Assembly (NCBI GenBank): GCA_026392265.1
Contig: JAPLCL010000190.1
Span: forward strand, 1-34,847
Length of the DNA: 34,847 bases
Origin: Actinomycetota bacterium
GTDB taxonomy: Bacteria; Actinomycetota; Thermoleophilia; UBA2241
Direction of reading: 5' to 3'
Part shown: one piece after another, positions 16,726-24,360 of the stretch
How the letters are laid out: each line of letters opens with the position of its first letter
Position numbering within the stretch: the first letter of the stretch is position 1
Notes under the pieces: generated by a model
What the model was told of the DNA's origin: nothing
What the model saw: only the letters and a program-made list of their open reading frames with translations
Databases searched by the model: none
Program-made: the position numbers and the translations under genes

Positions 16726-17718
16726 TTACTTGGCGAAGCCGAACACGTACACCAGATAGGCGAAGTACACCGATCCGGCGCCGCCCAACGACCACCACGT
16801 GAGCCTGTGCCTGATGCGCAGCGTGAGGTAGAAGACCGTGCCGCTGGTCAGCGCCAGCAGGCCGCTCACGAGAGCGTCGGTGGTCAGCTGCCACGTCGTG
16901 AAGAGCAGGCCCACCGTCACGGGGAAAGTAGACTGGAACACCATCGCCCCGGTGATGTTGCCGAGTGCCAGGGCGTCTTTGCGCTGGCGGATCCACAGCA
17001 CGGAGTTGAACTTCTCCGGCAGCTCAGTGGCGATGGGCGTGATGAGGAGGGACACGATGAGGGGGGCCGCGCCCAGTGTCTCGCTCAGGGTCGTGATCTC
17101 TTTGACGAAGATCTCGGCGCCGAGCACGATGCCGAGGAGGGCCACCCCGATCTGCAAGAAGATGCGGTAACGATGCGGCATCTCCGGGTGCCGGTGGAAG
17201 TACAGAGGCCTGGTCTCGCCCTCGAGGTCACCCTCGGCGCGCAGCGTCTCCCAGACGTAGTAGCCGTAGAAGGCGATGAGCCCGGCGGCGAGCGCATAGT
17301 GCAGCGGGCGCACTTGGATCAGGCCGGCGCCCATGGCCAGCGCGTAGGCGATGAGAAAGTGGCTGAGGTCGCGGCGCATGACCTCCTCGTTCACGGCGAC
17401 CGCGAGCTCGCGACGGCCGCGCCACGTGAAGATCACGACGGCCGCGGCGGTGACGACCATCGCCAGGCTGGCGAGCATGAACGGCGCCCCCAGGATGGCG
17501 CCCACGCCGATGTCGTCGGCGGCCTGCCCGCCCGTGAACACGATGGCGATGATCGGCACGAGGGTCTCGGGGAGGGCCGTGCCGACCGCCGCAAGGACGC
17601 TGCCCACGGCCCCTTCGCCGAGCTCGTAGCGGCGGCCGAACCACTCGACGCCGTTGGTGAACAGCTCGGCCGAGGCGAGGATGATACCGAGGGCGATGAT
17701 CAGCAGGACTTCGGACAT
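16726..17718 (-). CDS. CaCA-family sodium/calcium exchanger-like membrane protein
   Basis: Predicted cation antiporter (Ca2+/Na+ or H+) of the inner membrane; 330 residues with about ten hydrophobic segments. Two inverted alpha repeats are visible: the first around residues 38-80 with AAVGTALPETLVPIIAIVF and GAILGAPF, the second around 225-270 with SLLITPIATELPEKFNSV and GNITGAMVFQS. The acidic residues in the ALPE and ELPE motifs are the family's ion ligands. A hydrophilic loop (about 150-190) lies between the halves. The specific ion cannot be read. The ATG at 17718 has no Shine-Dalgarno; the hairpin at 17733-17777 ends 14 bases upstream and its distal arm holds an extended -10-like TGCTATCCT, so the mRNA may be nearly leaderless. 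Confidence 0.88.
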   Translation of the reverse strand: MSEVLLIIALGIILASAELFTNGVEWFGRRYELGEGAVGSVLAAVGTALPETLVPIIAIVFTGGQAADDIGVGAILGAPFMLASLAMVVTAAAVVIFTWRGRRELAVAVNEEVMRRDLSHFLIAYALAMGAGLIQVRPLHYALAAGLIAFYGYYVWETLRAEGDLEGETRPLYFHRHPEMPHRYRIFLQIGVALLGIVLGAEIFVKEITTLSETLGAAPLIVSLLITPIATELPEKFNSVLWIRQRKDALALGNITGAMVFQSTFPVTVGLLFTTWQLTTDALVSGLLALTSGTVFYLTLRIRHRLTWWSLGGAGSVYFAYLVYVFGFAK

Positions 17719-17732
17719 GGCGGCGGCAAGGA

Positions 17733-17777
17733 TAGCAGAAGGGCCGGGCCGCCTGCGGCGGCCCGGCCCTTCTGCTA
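17733..17777 (-). terminator. 21-bp perfect hairpin after the purine-permease gene
   Basis: The arm 17733-17753 is the exact reverse complement of 17757-17777, around a three-base loop. It lies 25 bases beyond the permease stop and 14 bases before the exchanger start, both on the reverse strand. No U-tract. The likely role is terminating the permease transcript; it could also shape the exchanger leader. Confidence 0.65.
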
Positions 17778-17802
17778 ATGATCTAGTGGATGAGCCTGCG
17801 TA

Positions 17803-19239
17803 TCAGACCCAGCCCTTGACCTGGAGCAGCGGGATAAGGAAGTACAGGATGAAGCCCGCGGAGGCCAGCCACAGCATCCAGCTCACCTCGCGCGCCTTGC
17901 CTTGCGTGATGCGGATGAGCGTGTAGGCGATGAAGCCGAAGCCGATGCCGTTGGTGATGCTGTAGGTGAGCGGCATGATGGTCATGATGAGGATGGCCGG
18001 CAGGCCGAAGGCGACGTTGGCGAAGTTGATCGACGCCTGGCAGGCGCCGGTGTCGTGCTCGGCCTCGCTCTCGCCCTTGGTGAGCGTGGCCATCATCAGG
18101 TAGCCCACGATGATGAGCGCCGGTGCGGTGGCCGCCGCGGGAACGACCGCGGCGATCGGCGAGAAGAACATCGCCAGCAGGAACAGCACGCCGACGATGA
18201 CGGCGACCCAGCCGGTGCGGCCGCCCTGCGCCACGCCGGCGCCGGATTCGATGTAGGTGGTCGCCGACGAAGCGCTCACGGCGCCGCCGGCCACGGCGGC
18301 CAGCGAGTCGACGAGGAGCGGCCGGTTGACCTGTGGCAGGTCGCCGTCATCGTCGAGGTAGCCGGCCTGGCCACCGACGCCGACGAGCGTGCCCATGGTG
18401 TCGAAGAAGTCGCTCAGCATGAGGCTGAAGATCCAGAGGATGGCGGCGGTCACGCCGAGTTTGGCAAAGGCGCCGAAGTCGAAGGCGCCCACCAGGCTGA
18501 AGTCGGGCGCCGCGAAGACCTTGCTGGGGATGACGGCGGTGCCCTCCATGAACGAGGTCTTGTCGTAGGCGTAGTTGAGGATGATCGCGAGGATCGTGGA
18601 GAAGAGGATCCCGAGGATGATGGCACCGCGCCATTTGCGCGTGAACATGATGATGGTGATCACGAGGCCAAAGAGGGTGACCGCCACCGGCACGCCGACG
18701 AAGGTCCCCAGCGACAGCGGCGTGCCGCCCCCACCCACGACGAGGCCGCCGTCGACGAGGCCGATGAATAGGATGAAGAAGCCGATGCCGACGACGATAG
18801 CCTTCTTAAGCTCGAGCGGTATAGCCTTGAAGATAGCCTCGCGGAAGCCGGTGAGCACGAGGATCGTGATGGCTACGCCTTCGAGCACGACGAGGCCCAT
18901 GGCACTCTTGAAGGTGAGGCCTTGGCCCAATACGAGGCTGAAGGCGACGACCGCGTTGAGGCCCATACCGGGGGCGATGGCGTAGGCCCGGTTGGTGAAG
19001 AGGCCCATGACGATGGTCAGCACGCCGGCCACAAGGCAGGTCGAGGTGAGCGCGGCCGCGAACGGCAGGCCCTTGCCCTCCAGACCGAGGATGCTCGGGT
19101 TCACGAAGATGATGTACGACATGACGATGAACGTCGTGAGCCCGGCGAGGGTGTCGCGCTTGAGCGACGTGTTCCACTGCTTGAACTTGAAAAAGCGCTC
19201 CAGCGCGTTGTTCGGGCCGACGTCGGCGGCGGCTTCCAT
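17803..19239 (-). CDS. NCS2-family purine permease (AzgA/PbuG-like)
   Basis: Proton-coupled uptake of adenine, guanine or hypoxanthine (COG2252 group). The 478-residue protein has about 12-14 hydrophobic segments. Signature stretches are AGLTTFIVMSYIIFVNPSIL near the N-terminus, YAIAPGMGLNAVVAFSLVLG, and SDFFDTMGTLVGVGGQAGYL in the core. The SSATTYIESGAGVAQGGRTG region is typical of the AzgA/PbuG branch rather than the uracil/xanthine branch. The ATG at 19239 follows AAGGAGG. A TACACT -10-like hexamer on the reverse strand (19293-19288) would give a leader of about 40 bases, too short for a purine riboswitch, and I see none. It is transcribed divergently from the MgtE_N/CBS gene. Confidence 0.93.
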   Translation of the reverse strand: MEAAADVGPNNALERFFKFKQWNTSLKRDTLAGLTTFIVMSYIIFVNPSILGLEGKGLPFAAALTSTCLVAGVLTIVMGLFTNRAYAIAPGMGLNAVVAFSLVLGQGLTFKSAMGLVVLEGVAITILVLTGFREAIFKAIPLELKKAIVVGIGFFILFIGLVDGGLVVGGGGTPLSLGTFVGVPVAVTLFGLVITIIMFTRKWRGAIILGILFSTILAIILNYAYDKTSFMEGTAVIPSKVFAAPDFSLVGAFDFGAFAKLGVTAAILWIFSLMLSDFFDTMGTLVGVGGQAGYLDDDGDLPQVNRPLLVDSLAAVAGGAVSASSATTYIESGAGVAQGGRTGWVAVIVGVLFLLAMFFSPIAAVVPAAATAPALIIVGYLMMATLTKGESEAEHDTGACQASINFANVAFGLPAILIMTIMPLTYSITNGIGFGFIAYTLIRITQGKAREVSWMLWLASAGFILYFLIPLLQVKGWV

Positions 19240-19340
19240 AGACCTCGTCCTCCTTCAGGGTGATGATGCGGGGGCAAGAACTGGCAGAGTGTATCGCACG
19301 AGGACAGGGTGACGATACGGGAATGTAACAGCGTGGATCA

Positions 19341-19370
19341 TTGACGCCATGCGTGGCACCCGGGTATCCT
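19341..19370 (+). promoter_or_regulatory. Promoter of the MgtE_N/CBS gene
   Basis: TTGACG (19341-19346) and TATCCT (19365-19370) are separated by 18 bases, a near-consensus housekeeping promoter. Transcription would begin near 19377, giving a leader of about 44 bases that holds a short GC stem (around 19381-19398). Confidence 0.6.
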
Positions 19371-19420
19371 CGCCGCGTCCCGCGGGGTCCCCCGCAGGCG
19401 AAAGGATGTGAATCTTCTCC

Positions 19421-20683
19421 GTGGACGACGACCCAGGTTCGCTGGCCCTCTCCGAGCTCGAAGACATGACCGTTGTCGACGCCGCCGGCACGCCCATCGG
19501 CGAGCTGCTCGATGTCGTCGCCCTGTGCGCCTCCGAGACCGCGGTGGTCACCGGCTTCTTCGTCGAACGTGACGACGACAAGTACCGCGCCTCCTGGGCG
19601 CAGGTCGCCGTGATCGACGTCGACGCCGAGAGGCTGCACCTCTCGTGCCTCGCCGCCGACCTCGAGCCTGCCTCGATCCGCGGTGACGAGCTCGCCCTCG
19701 TCGATGCCGTGCTCGATAACCAGGTGCTCGACATGCGGCGCCGCGTGTTCGTGCGTGTGCAGGACGTGCTGCTCGAAGCCCGCGATGGCGGGCTCGTCGT
19801 GGGTGGTGTGGACGCGAGCTCCGGCGCGCTGGCGCGACGCTTCGGTCTCGGCTTCCTCTCGCGTCGTCTGCCGCGACGCAGCGGCGATTTCGTGCCGTGG
19901 GCCGATGTCAATCTCATCGCCCTGCGGCTGTCGCAGCTCAACTTCTTCGAGGCGTTCGCCGAGCTCGCCGAGCTGCACCCGGTCGACATCGCCGACGTGA
20001 TCAGCCAGGTGGGCCCGCGGGAGCGCGCGGCCGTGCTGGCCGCGCTCAACACGGGCCTCGCCGCCGACACCCTCCAGGAGATGGAAGAGGAGCTGCGCAC
20101 GGCGGCGCTGCAGGATATGCCGCTGGAGCGCGCCGTGGCGGTGCTCGAGCAGATCGAGACCGACGAAGCCGCCGATATCCTCAGCGACCTGCCCGACGAG
20201 CTCTCACAGCAGCTCCTTGCGCGTCTCCCCGACGACCGCGAAGAAGACCTGCGTGAGCTGGCCAGCCATCCCGAGCATACGGCCGGGTCACTCATGACCA
20301 CCGATTTTGTGGCCTTGCCTGTCGGCTTCACGGCCGGCGCGGCTCTCGCCTGGATCCGCACCGAACGACCCGAGCAGCACGCGATGACCTACCTGTACTT
20401 CACGCTTGCGGACGGTCGGCTCATCGGTGTCGCGAGCCTCAGGGACCTGGTACTCGCCGAGCCCGACCGGCCCGTCGCCGAGCTCATGGAGGACGACGTC
20501 GTCGAGATCGCCGCCGACGTGGACGAAGAGGAGGTCGGCCGCATCATGACCAAGTACGATCTCCTCGCCATCCCGGTCGTCGACGAGGAGCGCCGGCTCG
20601 TGGGCATCGTCACGCTCGATGATGCGCTCGACGCGGTACTCCCCGACGACTGGAAGCAGCGGCTGCCGCGCCTGTTCCGCTAG
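19421..20683 (+). CDS. Soluble MgtE N-terminal domain/CBS protein with PRC-barrel-like N-terminus
   Basis: A 420-residue protein without transmembrane segments. Its N-terminal half contains two PRC-barrel-like stretches (about 10-75 with VDAAGTPIGELLDVVAL, and 90-160 with VLDMRRRVFVRVQDVLLEA). A MgtE intracellular N domain (about 172-275, HPVDIADVISQVGPRERAAV and ETDEAADILSDLPDE) and a CBS pair (about 285-415, TAGSLMTTDFVALPVG and MTKYDLLAIPVVDEE) follow. In MgtE these domains sense Mg2+ and gate the channel; the channel itself is absent here. Similar stand-alone proteins in Actinobacteria often accompany an Nramp metal transporter, but none is adjacent. The GTG at 19421 lacks a good ribosome site; it is the first start after an in-frame stop. 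Possibly a metal- or nucleotide-responsive regulator. Confidence 0.82.
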   Translation: MDDDPGSLALSELEDMTVVDAAGTPIGELLDVVALCASETAVVTGFFVERDDDKYRASWAQVAVIDVDAERLHLSCLAADLEPASIRGDELALVDAVLDNQVLDMRRRVFVRVQDVLLEARDGGLVVGGVDASSGALARRFGLGFLSRRLPRRSGDFVPWADVNLIALRLSQLNFFEAFAELAELHPVDIADVISQVGPRERAAVLAALNTGLAADTLQEMEEELRTAALQDMPLERAVAVLEQIETDEAADILSDLPDELSQQLLARLPDDREEDLRELASHPEHTAGSLMTTDFVALPVGFTAGAALAWIRTERPEQHAMTYLYFTLADGRLIGVASLRDLVLAEPDRPVAELMEDDVVEIAADVDEEEVGRIMTKYDLLAIPVVDEERRLVGIVTLDDALDAVLPDDWKQRLPRLFR

Positions 20684-20699
20684 GCCGTCGCGCCGCCGT

Positions 20700-21299
20700 T
20701 CAGACGGGCTGCGCCGCCGCCGGCGCCTCCACTCTCTCCCAGGCGACGCTGTGGCGCGGCGCGGCGACGAGCGTGGCGAGGTCAAGGCGAAAGCGGGCGA
20801 TCTCGCCCTTGGACTGGACTTTGCGAAAGCCGCCGCCTTCGAGCACCTCGGGGTGGAACAGGTTGAGCTCGCGGATGTAGCCGCGAAACGGGTCTCCGGG
20901 GCGCGCCCGTGTCAGGCCGAAGGCTTCGAGTGCCGCGACGCGGCGGTGCTTGAGCGACGCCTCGATCTCCTGGAGCAGGAACTGGAAGCCGCGCAGGTAC
21001 TCCTCGTCATAGAAGTACGAACAGGTGAGGACGTAGGCGTCGGGTGAGGGTGGACCGGCGGGCAGGCAATGCGCCCGCGGCAGCAAGCGCGCTGCGGCGG
21101 TGTGCATCCAGCCGACGACCGCGCCGCCTTCGAGCAGCGCACGGCCGAAGAAGCCGGCTTCGGCTTCGGCCTCCTGTTCCCAGACCTGACGCAGATCGGG
21201 CGCCGGGATCGCGGCGGGCAGCGTCTGCCACCAGACGCAGCCTTGGCACGCCGGCGCCAGCAGGTCGCGGGTGCCGGCGCTGAGGTCGATCGCCCTCAC
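20700..21299 (-). CDS. GNAT-like protein with N-terminal Cys-x-x-Cys-Val-Trp-Trp motif
   Basis: A 199-residue protein that I assign only tentatively to a GNAT-like acetyltransferase group common in Actinobacteria. It begins RAIDLSAGTRDLLAPACQGC, then VWWQ; the CxxCxWW cluster near residues 18-24 is the recognisable feature. The middle has an ALLEGGAVVGWMHTAAARLL strand pair like the GNAT beta2-beta4 region, then DAYVLTCSYFYDEEYLRGF and LLQEIEASLKHRRVAALEAF, consistent with the acetyl-CoA helix and beta5. The Gly-rich pyrophosphate loop is not clear. The GTG at 21299 overlaps the Gls24 gene's stop (GTGA), so translation is coupled. It converges with the MgtE_N/CBS gene, 16 bases apart, without a hairpin. 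Confidence 0.7.
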   Translation of the reverse strand: MRAIDLSAGTRDLLAPACQGCVWWQTLPAAIPAPDLRQVWEQEAEAEAGFFGRALLEGGAVVGWMHTAAARLLPRAHCLPAGPPSPDAYVLTCSYFYDEEYLRGFQFLLQEIEASLKHRRVAALEAFGLTRARPGDPFRGYIRELNLFHPEVLEGGGFRKVQSKGEIARFRLDLATLVAAPRHSVAWERVEAPAAAQPV

Positions 21300-21637
21300 T
21301 CGTCGGCGGCGGCAGCGATGTCGTCCACGTACACCTCGACATGGGTGATCGGCGTGCCGGTGGTGCGCTCGAGGTAGGTCGCACCGGCGCGCGCGACGGC
21401 CTCGCACACGGTCGGGATGCCGGCGTCTTGGTCGACGATGAGGTGTACTTCGAGCACCGGCCCGGCGTCGTCCTCCTCGAGGCGCACCGGGCCGTGGCGC
21501 TCCAGGTGCACGCGTTCGCCCAGGGTCTGCAGGGGGTTGCGGTGGAGGTCCGCCACACCGGGGATGCCCTTGATCGCGTCCCACACGGTGCTGGTGATGA
21601 CTTCGGCCGAGAAGCTGGGCCCGGGTCGTTCGCGCAC
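21296..21637 (-). CDS. Asp23/Gls24 family envelope stress protein
   Basis: A 113-residue Asp23/Gls24-fold protein. It shows the family start SFSAEVITSTVWDAIKGIPGV, then a central HLIVDQDAGIPTVCEAVARA and the C-terminal THVEVYVDDI strand. Family members in Gram-positive bacteria associate with the membrane or envelope under alkaline or wall stress; biochemical function is not known. The GTG at 21637 follows GGAAGGGG. A reverse-strand TATACT (21670-21665) is a plausible -10, giving a leader of about 20 bases. It forms a two-gene coupled unit with the CxxCxWW protein downstream. Confidence 0.85.
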   Translation of the reverse strand: MRERPGPSFSAEVITSTVWDAIKGIPGVADLHRNPLQTLGERVHLERHGPVRLEEDDAGPVLEVHLIVDQDAGIPTVCEAVARAGATYLERTTGTPITHVEVYVDDIAAAADE

Positions 21638-21712
21638 GTCGCCCCTTCCGTCGCTGGTGGCGCGAGTATACCGCCGCCGCGAGGCGCGCGGGGATCACGG
21701 ATCCACCGCTGT

Positions 21713-21742
21713 TTGCCACTGTGCGAGGCGCTCCCCTATACT
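21713..21742 (+). promoter_or_regulatory. Promoter of the amidohydrolase-TPR-STAS unit
   Basis: TTGCCA (21713-21718) and TATACT (21737-21742) are 18 bases apart, close to consensus. Predicted transcription start near 21749, exactly where a stem-loop begins. Confidence 0.65.
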
Positions 21743-21749
21743 CCTTGCG

Positions 21750-21780
21750 CACCAACGGGGCCCGACCCCGTGTCCTGGTG
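21750..21780 (+). other. Stem-loop at the predicted 5' end of the amidohydrolase mRNA
   Basis: CACCA (21750-21754) pairs with TGGTG (21776-21780), and ACGGGG (21755-21760) with CCCCGT (21766-21771). The loop is CCCGA and a four-base bulge sits on the 3' side. It lies between the predicted start of transcription and the unusual initiation region at 21807. It could stabilise the mRNA or control translation. Confidence 0.45.
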
Positions 21781-21845
21781 TACCCTGAGCGACGATCGGG
21801 GCGGTCATCACGAGCGACGACATCACGATCTACCGTGCGGACTGG

Positions 21846-23252
21846 GTGCTGCCCGTGGCGGCGCCGGTGCTGGCCGACGGAGGGCTCGCCGTGAACGGCG
21901 AGCGCATCGTCGGCGTGGGCCCGGCGCCCGACCTCACGGCCGCTCATCCGGAGGCGCGGGTCGTCGATCTCGGGCGCGCCGTCATCATGCCCGGCTTCGT
22001 CAACTGTCACAGCCATATCGAATACACGTCCTTCCGCGGAATCCTCGACGATGCCGCCTTCGGTGACTGGATCATCAGCCTCGTGGACGTGAAAGCCGCG
22101 CTGACCCCCGACGAGTACCTGGCCAGCGCTAAGCTCGGCGCCCTCGAGGCTATCTCGTCCGGCATCACCACCATCGCCGACACGAGTTACGGCGCCGCCA
22201 CGCTCGAGGCGGGCGCCGCGGCCGGCCTCCGCGGCCGCCTGTATCTCGAGGTCTTCGGCGTCGACGACAAGCGGCTCGACGAGACCATGGCGGATGTCGA
22301 GCGGCGTCTCGGCGAGGCGCAGGCGGCCGCGCCGCCGCGCTTCGACGTCGGCCTGGCGCCTCACGCGCCCTACACGGTCTCCAGCCGTCTCTATCAGGCG
22401 ATCTCGGGGCTGGCCCGTGAGCGTGGCCTCAAGGTCATGAGTCACGTCGCCGAGAGCAAAGAGGAGCTCACCTACATCCGCTCCGGATCGGGCAAGTTCG
22501 CCCACGACTACCGCGAGAAGATGGGCTGGGAGAGGATGCTCGTACAGCCCTTCGGCGTGAGCCCTATCAAGTACCTGCAACAGTGGGCCGTCTTCGACGC
22601 GGATTTCCTCGCCGTCCATTGCGTACAGGTGAGCCGCGACGATATTCGCATCCTCAAGGCCAAGAACGTTGCCGTCGCTCACTGCCCCAAGGGCAACGCG
22701 AAGCTGGGCTGTGGCGTCATGCCCCTGGCCGACCTGCTGCACGAGGGCGTGCGCGTCGGCTTGGGCACCGACAGCCCGGCGTCCAGCAACATCATGGACA
22801 TGTTCGACGAGATGCGCACGATGCTCTTCCTGCACCGCGCGGTCGAGCGCGACGTCACGGTGCTCGACGCGCCGAAGTGCGTGCGCATCGCCACGCTGGG
22901 CGGCGCCGAGGCGCTGGGCATGCAGGACGACATCGGCAGTCTCGAGCCGGGTAAGTTCGCCGATTTCATCGCCGTCGACGTCTCCAAGTCGCACTTCGCA
23001 CCCATCGACGAGCCGTACTCGGCGCTCGTCTACGGCGCCAATCAGGATGACGTACTGCTCACGGTGGTCGGCGGTGACGTGCTCTTCCACGAGCGCGGGT
23101 ACACGGGCCTCGACGCGGAGGCTATCAGGCGCGCCGCCGTCGGAGTGCGCGTGAAGCTGCGCGACCGCGTGCGCGCCGGAGGCGTCCATGTGGGCGCCGC
23201 TGAATCAGGCTGGTGGCAGACTGCCACGGCTCCAGGAGAGGGGACCCCCTAA
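21846..23252 (+). CDS. Amidohydrolase (ATZ/TRZ, cytosine-deaminase-like family)
   Basis: Metal-dependent hydrolase or deaminase of the TrzA/MtaD/S-adenosylhomocysteine-deaminase group; substrate not determined. Seen in the sequence: GFVNCHSHIEY (metal HxH), LAPHAPYTVS, SHVAESKEE (His), VHCVQVS, AHCPKGNAKLGCG and GLGTDSPASSN (metal Asp), then the C-terminal beta sandwich (SLEPGKFADFIAVD). The start given is GTG 21846, the first conventional initiator in frame, but family similarity begins earlier: ITIYRADWVLPV is read from 21822 on, and the frame is open back to a TGA at 21786 without ATG, GTG or TTG. ATC at 21807, preceded by GGGGCGG, would yield a natural N-terminus (TSDDITIYRADWV). The stop abuts the TPR gene's GTG (TAA then GTG). 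Confidence 0.9.
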   Translation: MLPVAAPVLADGGLAVNGERIVGVGPAPDLTAAHPEARVVDLGRAVIMPGFVNCHSHIEYTSFRGILDDAAFGDWIISLVDVKAALTPDEYLASAKLGALEAISSGITTIADTSYGAATLEAGAAAGLRGRLYLEVFGVDDKRLDETMADVERRLGEAQAAAPPRFDVGLAPHAPYTVSSRLYQAISGLARERGLKVMSHVAESKEELTYIRSGSGKFAHDYREKMGWERMLVQPFGVSPIKYLQQWAVFDADFLAVHCVQVSRDDIRILKAKNVAVAHCPKGNAKLGCGVMPLADLLHEGVRVGLGTDSPASSNIMDMFDEMRTMLFLHRAVERDVTVLDAPKCVRIATLGGAEALGMQDDIGSLEPGKFADFIAVDVSKSHFAPIDEPYSALVYGANQDDVLLTVVGGDVLFHERGYTGLDAEAIRRAAVGVRVKLRDRVRAGGVHVGAAESGWWQTATAPGEGTP

Positions 23253-23918
23253 GTGCTGCTCGACCGTCAACGAGTGAAATTCTGGCAGAAGTGGGTGTTC
23301 GGGTTCATGGCCATCATCATGGCCGGCTTCCTGATCATGATCCCGCTGAGCAAAGAAACGGGCTGCGGCGGCGGCAGCACTACCTCCGCCATCACGCAGC
23401 TGAACAAGGACATCGCCAAGTACCAGGCGGCCGTCGAAGCCGATCCCAAGAATGTCGAGGCCTGGCGGAGTCTGGCCGAGAACTACGTGCTGCGCGCCAA
23501 CGTGCAGACGCAGGGCTCCGCCGCCCAAGAGGCCGACTGGCGCATCGCGGCGCAGAACTACGAGCGCGCCGTCAAGCTGCTCGGCAAGCAGAAGGGCGCC
23601 GCCGCCAAGCAGCTGCGCCTCGACACGCTGCAGCAGCTGGTGAGCGTCTATCTGTTCCTGCAGGACCCCCAGATGGCACTCAACGTCTACGGGCAGATCA
23701 CCGCGCTCAAGCCGAAGGACGCGCAGTCGTTCTACGAAATGGCGACCATGGCCATACAGGCCAAAGACACCAGCACGGCACTGCTCGCCTTCACCACGTT
23801 CCTCAAGCTCGCTCCGGACTCGGCCGACGCGCCGGCGGTCAGAGAGTGGATCGCCGCCAACTCTGGCACGCCTACGCCGACCCCGTCACCGTCGTCAAGC
23901 GCGGGAGGCGGGCAATGA
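23253..23918 (+). CDS. Membrane-anchored TPR protein
   Basis: A 221-residue protein of unknown specific role. It has a short basic N-terminus (LLDRQRVKFWQKW), one transmembrane helix (about 16-33, FGFMAIIMAGFLIMIPLS), a Gly/Ser patch and tetratricopeptide repeats (about 45-205). The repeats are recognisable from KYQAAVEADPKNVEAWRSLA, NYERAVKLLGKQ, MALNVYGQITALKPKDAQSF and LAFTTFLKLAPDSADAP, with a Pro/Thr/Ser tail. TPRs scaffold protein-protein contacts, here probably outside the membrane. The GTG at 23253 begins right after the amidohydrolase stop and has GGAGAGGGG upstream; an internal GTG (VKFWQK) is an alternative. Its stop overlaps the STAS gene by four bases (ATGA), so the three are one translational unit. 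Confidence 0.82.
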   Translation: MLLDRQRVKFWQKWVFGFMAIIMAGFLIMIPLSKETGCGGGSTTSAITQLNKDIAKYQAAVEADPKNVEAWRSLAENYVLRANVQTQGSAAQEADWRIAAQNYERAVKLLGKQKGAAAKQLRLDTLQQLVSVYLFLQDPQMALNVYGQITALKPKDAQSFYEMATMAIQAKDTSTALLAFTTFLKLAPDSADAPAVREWIAANSGTPTPTPSPSSSAGGGQ

Positions 23919-24265
23919 GCGATTCCTTCCGCGTCTCGGGCGAGCGGGCCGGCGACGGACTCGGTGTGGTCGCCCTGTCCGGCGAGGTCGACATCTACAC
24001 CGCGCCTCAGTTCAAGGAGTGCATGGTGGGGCTCCTCGACGTCGGTGTCGACAGCCTGGTCGTCGACCTGAGCGACGTCACCTTCATCGACTCCACGGCG
24101 CTCGGCGTGCTCATCGGCGGAGTGCGCCGTGTGCACACCGCCGGAGGGGCCATGGCCCTGGTCGTCACCAACCGCGCCGTGGAGCGCGTTCTTTCGATCA
24201 CAGGCCTGGACCGCATCTTCACGATCCACGCCACCCGCGAGGCCGCGCTCGAGTCGCTCGCCTGA
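23915..24265 (+). CDS. STAS-domain anti-sigma factor antagonist (SpoIIAA-like)
   Basis: A 116-residue single STAS domain. The pattern VVALSGEVDIYTAPQFKECM, VVDLSDVTFIDSTALGVLIG, then LVVTNRAVERVLSITGLDRI is that of SpoIIAA/RsbV proteins. Ser60 in DSTALG is the residue normally phosphorylated by the cognate anti-sigma kinase; the unphosphorylated form frees the sigma factor. Neither a kinase of the SpoIIAB/RsbW type nor a sigma factor is adjacent, so the partner is encoded elsewhere. The ATG at 23915 follows GGGAGGCGGGC and overlaps the TPR gene stop. A separate promoter (24285-24314) then starts the topA unit. Confidence 0.93.
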   Translation: MSDSFRVSGERAGDGLGVVALSGEVDIYTAPQFKECMVGLLDVGVDSLVVDLSDVTFIDSTALGVLIGGVRRVHTAGGAMALVVTNRAVERVLSITGLDRIFTIHATREAALESLA

Positions 24266-24284
24266 CCGCGCGGCCATCGTCATC

Positions 24285-24314
24285 TCGACACCGGGGTCCG
24301 CGCGGTGGTATTAA
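24285..24314 (+). promoter_or_regulatory. Putative promoter of topA-tmk-holB-ricT
   Basis: TCGACA (24285-24290) and TATTAA (24309-24314) are 18 bases apart, in the 95-base gap after the STAS gene. Predicted start near 24321, leader about 40 bases. Confidence 0.5.
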
Positions 24315-24360
24315 CTCCCATTGTCCGGGGCTGCCCGGTCACAGCGACTGAGGTAGGTCC

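Noticed and set aside
19240..19300. Possible purine riboswitch before the purine permease.
   Set aside because: The leader after the likely transcription start is only about 40 bases and lacks the conserved aptamer elements.
20700..23189. An open frame of 829 codons on the reverse strand.
   Set aside because: It is antisense to the amidohydrolase for most of its length and reads as low-complexity shadow sequence; only its last 199 codons (from GTG 21299) form a real protein.
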